Positions 25,386 to 33,200 of a stretch of DNA of 56,216 nucleotides are shown piece by piece. The stretch is from a virus. The stretch lies in the IMG/VR virus record IMGVR_UViG_3300023174_002623, positions 1 through 56,216 of that record; one strand, written 5' to 3'. The first letter of the stretch is position 1; every line of letters begins with the position of its first letter. Under the pieces are notes generated by a model, which ran no database searches, was not told where the DNA came from, and saw nothing but the letters and a program-made list of their open reading frames with translations. The position numbers and the translations under genes were made by a program.

Positions 25386-26027
25386 ATGGCATACACTCGT
25401 GGTACGTCTACTAACATTATTGTTGGTGCTGCAGCGCTTTTCGTAGCAGACACAACACTAACCCCTAACACCCTGCCTAGTTATGTAGCATCAGAGTCAT
25501 ACAGAGAGACAATCGCTGACGACACTGATTTTACTAACGTAGGTTATACAATGAACGGCCTTGAATTGCAGTTCCAACCAGACTTCGGCGAAGTACAGGT
25601 TGACCAACTTCTTGACGTTGCTAAGTTATACAAGCAAGGAATGCAAGTGAATATGGCAACGGCTTTTGCTGAAGCAACACTTGAGAACCTGCTTCTTGCA
25701 CTTGCTTACAACTCTGATCAGTTGTCAGCAGCAAATGGAAAGAACACATCTAACGGACAGTCACTTGACTTGTCTGCAGGTGATATTGGCGAATGTCCAG
25801 TAGAGCGTGGAATTATTGCTGTAGGTCCAGGTACAGGTGACTGTGCTGACTCAGCATACGTAGAGCGTGTTTACAGCGCATACCGTGCACTCTCAATTGA
25901 GAATGTAACAGTATCTGCAAAGCGTGACGAGGCTTCAATGTTTGAAGTTTCATTCCGTCTTCTTCCAGAAGATGTATCTGGTTCATATGGTAAGATCGTA
26001 GATCGTACCTGGACACCAGCAACATAA
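25386..26027 (+). CDS. Major tail (tube) protein
   Basis: 213 residues with a clear AGAGGTG ribosome site and its own promoter and terminator, as expected for an abundant virion protein. The sequence has a compact beta-rich plan (TNVGYTMNGLELQFQPDFGE, then VDQLLDVAKLYKQGMQVNMA) and ends with VSAKRDEASMFEVSFRLLPE, a pattern typical of actinophage major tail proteins in which the last strand precedes a short tail. The order tail terminator, tube, chaperones, tape measure supports the call. Confidence 0.8.
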   Translation: MAYTRGTSTNIIVGAAALFVADTTLTPNTLPSYVASESYRETIADDTDFTNVGYTMNGLELQFQPDFGEVQVDQLLDVAKLYKQGMQVNMATAFAEATLENLLLALAYNSDQLSAANGKNTSNGQSLDLSAGDIGECPVERGIIAVGPGTGDCADSAYVERVYSAYRALSIENVTVSAKRDEASMFEVSFRLLPEDVSGSYGKIVDRTWTPAT

Positions 26028-26049
26028 TCTAGTTTTAGATTAATAACAG

Positions 26050-26080
26050 GCCCATCCCTTCGGGGGTGGGCTTTGTTGTT
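26050..26080 (+). terminator. Intrinsic terminator with TTCG loop
   Basis: GCCCATCCC pairs with GGGGTGGGC (one G-T wobble) closing a TTCG tetraloop, then TTTGTTGTTT. It is the best-formed terminator in the window, placed after the tail tube gene. Confidence 0.9.
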
Positions 26081-26084
26081 TCTA

Positions 26085-26093
26085 TGATAGAAT
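26085..26093 (+). promoter_or_regulatory. Extended -10 promoter, leaderless type
   Basis: TGA-TAGAAT (one mismatch) ends 7 nt before ATG 26101, with no Shine-Dalgarno, immediately downstream of the strong terminator. Confidence 0.55.
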
Positions 26094-26100
26094 AGATAGA

Positions 26101-26814
26101 ATGGCTACAGAGATATATAAAAAAGGTAATATTTTTTTAATTGACGGAATAGAATTAGAAATAATACCACTTAAGATAAAGTATTTACGGGAATTCATGT
26201 CTGCTTTTGCAGAGATGGATGGTGTAAAAAATGATGATGATGCTATTGATGTATTAACTAACTGTGTAAGAATTTGTATGAAACAATACTATCCAAAAAT
26301 ATCTAAAACAATTGCAGACATTGAAGATAATATAAACTTACCAACCATCTATCAAATAGTTGATTTTGCTGCGGGTATAAAAATTAACAAAAAGTCAGAA
26401 GAGCCAGTAAAAAAACAAGCAGAAAAAAGCGGGGCTACATGGGATGATCTAGATTTAGCATCTCTTGAATCAGAAGTATTTTTGCTGGGTATATGGAAAG
26501 ACTATGAAGAATTAGAAACAAACCTATCTATGCCAGAACTAATGGCTACTCTGGAAAGTAAAAGAGAATTAGAATATCAAGAAAAAAAGTTTTTGGCAGC
26601 AATACAAGGCGTTGATTTAGATAAAAACAGCGGTAGGGAAAAGGGCCAAAAAGAATGGGAAGACATGAAGGCTAGAGTCTTTAGTGGTGGTGCAACAGGA
26701 GATAGTAATGATGTTCTGGCACTACAAGGACAAAATGCTGTAAAGGCTGGATTTGGTATTGGAATGGGTCTTGATTATGAAGATGCAAGAGATCCAAGTC
26801 TTATGAAAAATTAG
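26101..26814 (+). CDS. Tail assembly chaperone, long (GT-like) form
   Basis: 237 residues. The first 100 align with the whole of the next protein: PLKIKYLREF against PLKISLLRPF, then C-(V)-I-MKQY-P, LPTIYQIVDFAAGIK against LPTVYKIIEAASGIK. The extra C-terminal part holds WDDLDLASLESEVFLLGIWK, SMPELMATLESKRELEYQEK and KFLAAIQGVDLDK, the kind of extension that in other siphophages is added by a -1 frameshift (the T domain of gpGT). Here it is built in. The ATG has no Shine-Dalgarno and is predicted to be leaderless, suggesting low output. It acts with the short form on the tape measure during tail assembly. Confidence 0.78.
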   Translation: MATEIYKKGNIFLIDGIELEIIPLKIKYLREFMSAFAEMDGVKNDDDAIDVLTNCVRICMKQYYPKISKTIADIEDNINLPTIYQIVDFAAGIKINKKSEEPVKKQAEKSGATWDDLDLASLESEVFLLGIWKDYEELETNLSMPELMATLESKRELEYQEKKFLAAIQGVDLDKNSGREKGQKEWEDMKARVFSGGATGDSNDVLALQGQNAVKAGFGIGMGLDYEDARDPSLMKN

Positions 26815-26822
26815 CCTATTCA

Positions 26823-26831
26823 TGCTATAAT
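26823..26831 (+). promoter_or_regulatory. Extended -10 promoter of the short chaperone
   Basis: TGC-TATAAT starts 9 nt after the long chaperone's stop. AGGAGG (26848-26853) precedes ATG 26859 by 5 nt, so this transcript has a normal leader and strong ribosome site. Confidence 0.6.
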
Positions 26832-26858
26832 TGACGTAAACCTAAACAGGAGGAAATA

Positions 26859-27191
26859 ATGGCAACAACAGTACACGAGGGTACAGAACTGACTCTTATG
26901 GACGATACAAAAATCACAGTGAGACCACTTAAGATCTCATTGCTTCGTCCATTTTTGAAGAAGTTTGAGGGCATTGCAGAGGTGGCAGAAGATAATGATA
27001 AGTCTACAACTATTCTTATCGAATGCGTACAGATTGCTATGAAACAATACAAGCCAGAACTTGCAGAAGATATCAACAAGTTGGAAGAAGTTTTAGACCT
27101 TCCAACGGTATACAAGATTATTGAGGCTGCTTCTGGAATTAAATTGCAAGATGCAAATGCTTTGTTAAACACAGTACTTGCAAATAATTAA
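26859..27191 (+). CDS. Tail assembly chaperone, short (G-like) form
   Basis: 110 residues, ATG with perfect AGGAGG 5 nt upstream. It is a full-length paralogue of the N-terminal domain of the preceding gene and ends soon after IKLQDANALLNTVLANN. After its stop only 18 nt separate it from the tape measure gene, and no overlapping frame could supply a T-like extension. So the usual frameshift arrangement is absent and the two chaperone forms are separate genes. The strong promoter and ribosome site predict excess of the short form, matching the known G to GT imbalance. Lies directly before the tape measure gene as expected. Confidence 0.8.
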   Translation: MATTVHEGTELTLMDDTKITVRPLKISLLRPFLKKFEGIAEVAEDNDKSTTILIECVQIAMKQYKPELAEDINKLEEVLDLPTVYKIIEAASGIKLQDANALLNTVLANN

Positions 27192-27209
27192 ATAGAAGAG
27201 GTGTTGTAG

Positions 27210-30200
27210 ATGAGTGACGTTAATGCCAATATTGGGGTACATATTGATACCTCTGCGGCATTAGCAGAACTCAAAAATTTACAACGCCAGATTTCAACAT
27301 TTCATTCACAAATTTCAAAGTCCAGCGCTACTGCAGCGATGGCACAAAAAAATCTACAGACTAATCTACTTAATGCTGTAAATGCAACTGGTCAATTTCG
27401 TGCACAGATGGGTGTTGTCAGAACATCTACTGAGTCATTTACAAATGCGTTAGAAAAAAATAAACTCTCTATGAGAGACTACTTCCGCTATGCGGGAGGA
27501 GCGTCTAAAACATTTGGAAAGTTATTTAAATCTGAGTTTGACACTATTGGCAAGGTTGCTGAAGAGCGTGTCAAGAAGATGCAGACACAGTACATCAAGA
27601 TGGGTCGTGATGCATCTGGTGCAATGAGAGCAATGTCGATTACGCCAAACACTCTCAATATGAACGACTATGCTACAAAAACAGCATTAGCAGCACAAAA
27701 ACAAGCACTATTTAATCAGTTAGTTAAGCAAGGATCAACAAATCTTTTAAACTTTGGTAAGAATACACAGTGGGCTGGCCGACAGTTAATGGTTGGTTTC
27801 AGCGTACCACTTCTATACATTGGAAGTGCTGCTGGAAAAGTATTTATGGATCTTGAGCAACAGGCTCTTAAGTTTAAGCGTGTCTATGGTGATATGTTTA
27901 CAACAAGTGATCAAACAAATAAAGCACTTAAAGATGTTGAACTGCTGGCAAAAGAATTTACAAAGTATGGTGTTGCAGTTAGCAAGACTATGGAATTGGC
28001 AGCATCTGCTGCTGCAATGGGTAAGACTGGTTCAGAACTTACAGCACAAGTTGCACAGGCAACAAGACTTGCAGTTCTTGGAAATGTTGAACAAGAGCAA
28101 GCACTTGAAACAACAACATCATTAACTAATGCATTTGGTATTGCTGCTGAAGACCTTGCAAAGAAAATTGACTTCCTGAACTCAGTTGAAAACCAGACTG
28201 TAACATCTATTGAAGATTTAACAATTGCAATTCCAAAGGCTGGACCAGTTGTAAAGCAACTTGGTGGAGATGTAGAAGATTTAGCATTCTTCCTTACTGC
28301 AATGAAGGAAGGTGGAATCAATGCATCAGAAGGTGCTAACGCACTTAAGTCTGGCCTTGCATCTTTAATTAACCCAACTAAAAAAGCAGCAGCAATGCTC
28401 AATGGCTATGGTGTTAATATTAAGGCAATTGTTGAGGGCAATCAAGGAGATATTAAGAATACTGTTATTCAATTTGCACAGGCACTAGATACTTTAGCAC
28501 CACTTGATAGATCAAGAGCAATTGAACAACTATTTGGTAAGTTCCAGTTTGCACGTCTATCAACACTGTTTCAAAATATTACAAAAGAAGGAACACAGGC
28601 TAATAGAGTTCTAGAACTTTCTAAAATGGAAGTAGAAGAACTTGCAATCCTTTCTGAGCGAGAATTAAAAACAGTAGAAAATGCTGTAGGAACAAACTTT
28701 AAAGAAGCAATTGAAAGCCTTAAGTTAACAATTGCTCCAATTGGTAAAACATTTTTAGAAGCAGTAACTCCAGTTGTAAAAGCAGTTGCAGGATTGCTTG
28801 AAAAGTTTAATGGTCTTGGAGATGGAACAAAGAAGTTTATAGTAATCGCTTCAACTCTTGTTGGTATTATTGGTCCTACACTTTTGATGGCATTTGGTTT
28901 GGTTGCAAATGGCGCAGCCAATATAATTAAACTATTTTTAGGACTACGTTCAGGATTCTTAAAACTTGGCGGTAACTCTAAGATTCTTGCCGAGCAAACA
29001 AATTATCTTAATTCAGAACAACTTGAGGCTGCAACAGTTGCCACATCTTTAAATCAGGCACATAACAGACTCACACAATCATTTGTACTTGAAGCATCAG
29101 CAGTAAAAGCACTTAGAAATGCCTATGTAGATGCAACAGTCGCTGCTACAAATTTTGCAGCAGCAAACCCAGGAATGATGATGCCAGGATTTAAACCTGG
29201 TGCAAAAGGTGCAAAACCAAAAGGATTTGCATCTGGAACAACTGGATTGCCAGGACCAAAGGGTGCAGGAGATATTATTCCTATTCTTGGTGCTCCTGGA
29301 GAAGCAATTATCCCAGCAGACATTTCACAAGATAAAAGATTTAAGCCTTTAATTGAAGCACTTGTTTCAGGGGATATTAAGGGATATGAAAATGGCACAA
29401 CTGGTCTTTCTTTTGATGGAAAAGAATATAATGCAAAAACTGCACCAGGTGCAAAAAACATTAAATCTTTCTTAGATGAACTTATAAAGAATCCAGATGG
29501 AACACTTACATACGTTGATCCAAAAACTAAAGAAGCCTCAACATTTACAGCAAAAAGATTACGTGAAGTATTTGACTATAGAACACAGCCAGGAAAGAAC
29601 TTCACTGTATCAGATATTAAGCGCTCACTTGATATTGGTTCAGGAGCAAGAGGATCTGGACGTGGAACATCAAGACCAGAGTGGATCTCCAAGTTAGTAA
29701 AAGATGCTGCAGGCAAATCAAATGTTCTTGCAGAACAACAGGCTATAGAAAAAGCACTCAAAGATTCTGGTTCTGCAAACCTTTCACAGTCACAAAAAAA
29801 TAACCTATATGGATTACAGGCATCACACATTGTTGAAGAGCGTGATTCTGCTGGTAAGAAGGTTTGGCGATCAGCAAATATTGTGCCAGATCCAGGGTAT
29901 ATCAATAATTATATTAATACAGTAAAGGGTAAACTTGGTAAAGAACTGTTAGCAATGACAGATGACCAACTTAAGTCTTTGAATATTGACAAAGCAGAGT
30001 TAAAGAAGATTGCATCAGGAACACACCCAACAACAGCAAATGCTGCTAACACATTAAAAAACATTGCACAATATCAAATTGGACAAAATCCAAATGCATC
30101 TGGTATTTATCAGGCACAAGCAGTTGTTGCTGGTATTGATTATAGAATGAAAAATAATGTTTATAAGGGTGGATTAAAAACCCTTGCACAGATGTACCCA

Positions 30201-33200
30201 ACAAATAAAAAGATTCTTGCAGAACTTGCAGTTGCAAAGGGTGAAGTATTAGAAACAGCAACTGGAAAGAAAAAGACTGTAACTGGCCAAACTGGTAAGG
30301 CAAAGCCTGCTGGTAAAAATATAACTGCTAGTCCAAGAGATACACGTGTTATTGATAAGAAGAGCGTAAGAAGAGTATTCCCATATGGAATTAAGGGAAT
30401 GAGAGTTGCTGGTGCTATTGATGGATTTGACGGTACTGCAACTAAGGGTGGTCTAGGATTTGATAGAGGACTTGGAACAACAAGTCAAGAGATATTAAAA
30501 CAAACACGTATACAAGAAAAAGCATTAAAAGAAAATATTGCAGCAACACAAGATGAAACTGCTGCAACAAAGGCTGCAACTACAGAAACAAAAGATAATT
30601 CAAAACAAACAAAGTTATCAAAAGAAAATATTAAGGCTTTTGGAGCAAAAGCAAATGTTGGTGTTGGAGCATTAAGTGGTCTTAATATAGCAGCATCATT
30701 TGCTGGCGGTAAAGTTGGAGAGATGGCACAAAAGATTATGCCATTTATTTTTGGTTTACAGGGAATATTGATGTTACTTCCACTACTAATGAATCCGTTA
30801 ATTGGAATACCTGTTGCTATTGGAGCAATAGTCGCTGGTATTTGGTTATTTAAAAAGAAACAAGATGAGGCAATAAAGGCAGAAGCAAGACTTGTAGATG
30901 AATTATATGCAACAACAAAGAAAATGCAGCAGGTCGGAGAAATATCTGGCAAGGTTGGCGCATCACAACTAATGGCTCGTAAGAGAGAATCTGCAACTGG
31001 AGACTTCAATGTTCAGCGTAAGGGAATTAAATTTGGAAGTGCATTTTTACAAAGCGAAGTAGGAAAAGCAGATGTAGGAGCATTTGAAGCAAGATTTAAG
31101 GCTATGCCAGATATTGCTATGAAAGAGTTTTCTCTTAAGTTAGCAAGTTATGTTTCAGATGGTGTAATAGATGCAGCACAGGCAGCAAGCATTGCAGATC
31201 AAGTTGGTATTCAGTTTAAAAATAAAACAATTGGAATTAAATTACAAGGCCAACTTCAAAAATTATTAACAGTTGATGGAAAAGATTTAACTACAGAGCC
31301 ATTTGAAATTAGAATACAAATTGCACAAGAGACAGTAGATCAGTTTACAAATATTGCGCCAAACTTGCAAGCACAACTAGATTCTGTTGAAAGAGAACTT
31401 AAGAGTGGCAAATTTGATGCAGCCTTGCTACCACCTCCAATATTAGAAACTTCAGTAACATATACACCAGAACAAAATGCAAAAGCCTTGGAAGAATATG
31501 ATAGACAAGTACAGGCTCAGAATGAAGCACTAGATGGTTATAATAAAGCAAAAGAAAAAATAGATGAAATCAATGCTGCGCTAAAGAAATATAACGCATT
31601 TGCTGCAGCAATGGCAAGCCAATCATTTGAAAGTATACAGGCACAAATTGATGCAATTGATGTAAGCACTAGCAAGACTATTGATAAATTAAAAGCAGAC
31701 AAAGCAGCAACAAAAGATTTGGCTGCCCAGGCGCTAATTCAAAAAGAAATAGATAGGCTAGAAACTAAAAAACTTGAGTCAGTTATAAAACTCAGAAATA
31801 TGAATAAGCAGGTAACAAGAGGAATTGAAGAACAACTTGCTTTGGCAGATGCTTATGAAAAAACTGACTTCTTTGTTGCAAGTGCTGAAGCAGTTACAAC
31901 ACGTTTTAAGGGAACAAAACAAGAAACAGATGCAAAGGCATTTTTAGATAGATCAGCAGCCATGGGTGAAACAACCATGAGAGCAAAAATAGAAGCAGTT
32001 GTTTCTTCAGGGCAGTTTGGGCCTAGCCAGGCAACAGAGTTCCTTAATCTGTTTGGAACAGATAATGAAAACTTAGATAAAACATTTAATACTTATTTAA
32101 CAGTACAAGGAATGGAAGATCTAGATAAGGTTCAAACCATTTTAGGTGATTTTGCAGATAAGGATTTAGCAAAAGACATAATTATAAAAATGGGTGGACT
32201 ATCAGATGCAGAATTCCAAGCGCAATATTCAACACTAGAATTATTAAAACAATTTGATGGTGAAGAAATTAACATGGAAATTGCATTAAAAAATAATCCA
32301 ACCCTTCTTTCAGATGTAACAAAATTAAATTCTGCAGTTGAGGCAATTGCTATGACACCAGATACAACATTTAAAACAATAGAAATTGCATTAAAAAATG
32401 TTGTTCTTGAAGGCGAAGATAAAAGTTTTACTGAACAAGGACTTCAGGGCCTATCTGACAATTGGGAATATTATAAAGGATTAGATCCAGAATTAAGAAA
32501 AACTGCAATACAAACATATATCTCTTTGTTTAAAACAATATTTGCAGATGCAGATTCAAGAAAACAATGGGCTGCAAATATTGCAGAGACAGCATCTGCT
32601 GGTATTGCAAATGAGCAGGCTAGAGATCAAATTAGAACCATTACATACAATACAGTAATTGATTCAAAAGGAAACTTTACTGAACAAGGAAAGAAGACCC
32701 TTGTTGAAGATGTTCAAAAGCAGACCGAAGATATTATTGGGTATATGAATATGATTAGCAAGTTAACAAGTGGTAAAGGTGGCGGTGGCGGTACTAACAC
32801 AAGAAATACATTCCTTGATAATATTTTAGATAAAATAAGAAGAGTAAGAGATGCAAGTGCTGACATAGTAGCAAAAGATCCACTAGGAGAACTAAGAAGG
32901 CTTATTGAAAAAGGCAATGGTGAGATAACAATATTTGATGGTTTAGATCAGCAGATATCAAAACTAAAAGCACCACAAGAATTTATTGATTTTATTGCTA
33001 GTCTAGATCCTAAAGGTAAAAAGGGTGCTATTGATGCACTAGAAACATACCTTGATGCTGGAAAACTAAAAGATGGAATTGTTGATTTAACTAAAAATGG
33101 AAAATTACTCTTAGATATATTTAGAGAAGGAGTAATTGGAGATTTTGAAAGTGATTTAAGAAAAGCAACAAATGGTTTAATTGCACAAAAATCACAGTTT

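Noticed and set aside
26859-27209. Programmed -1 frameshift in the short chaperone gene
   Set aside because: No slippery heptamer near its 3' end and no downstream overlapping frame that could supply a T-like domain before the tape measure start.
27793-28402. Alternative frames on both strands inside the tape measure gene
   Set aside because: They lie fully within a recognisable TP901-type core and give low-complexity Leu/Gln or Ser/Ala proteins without start signals.
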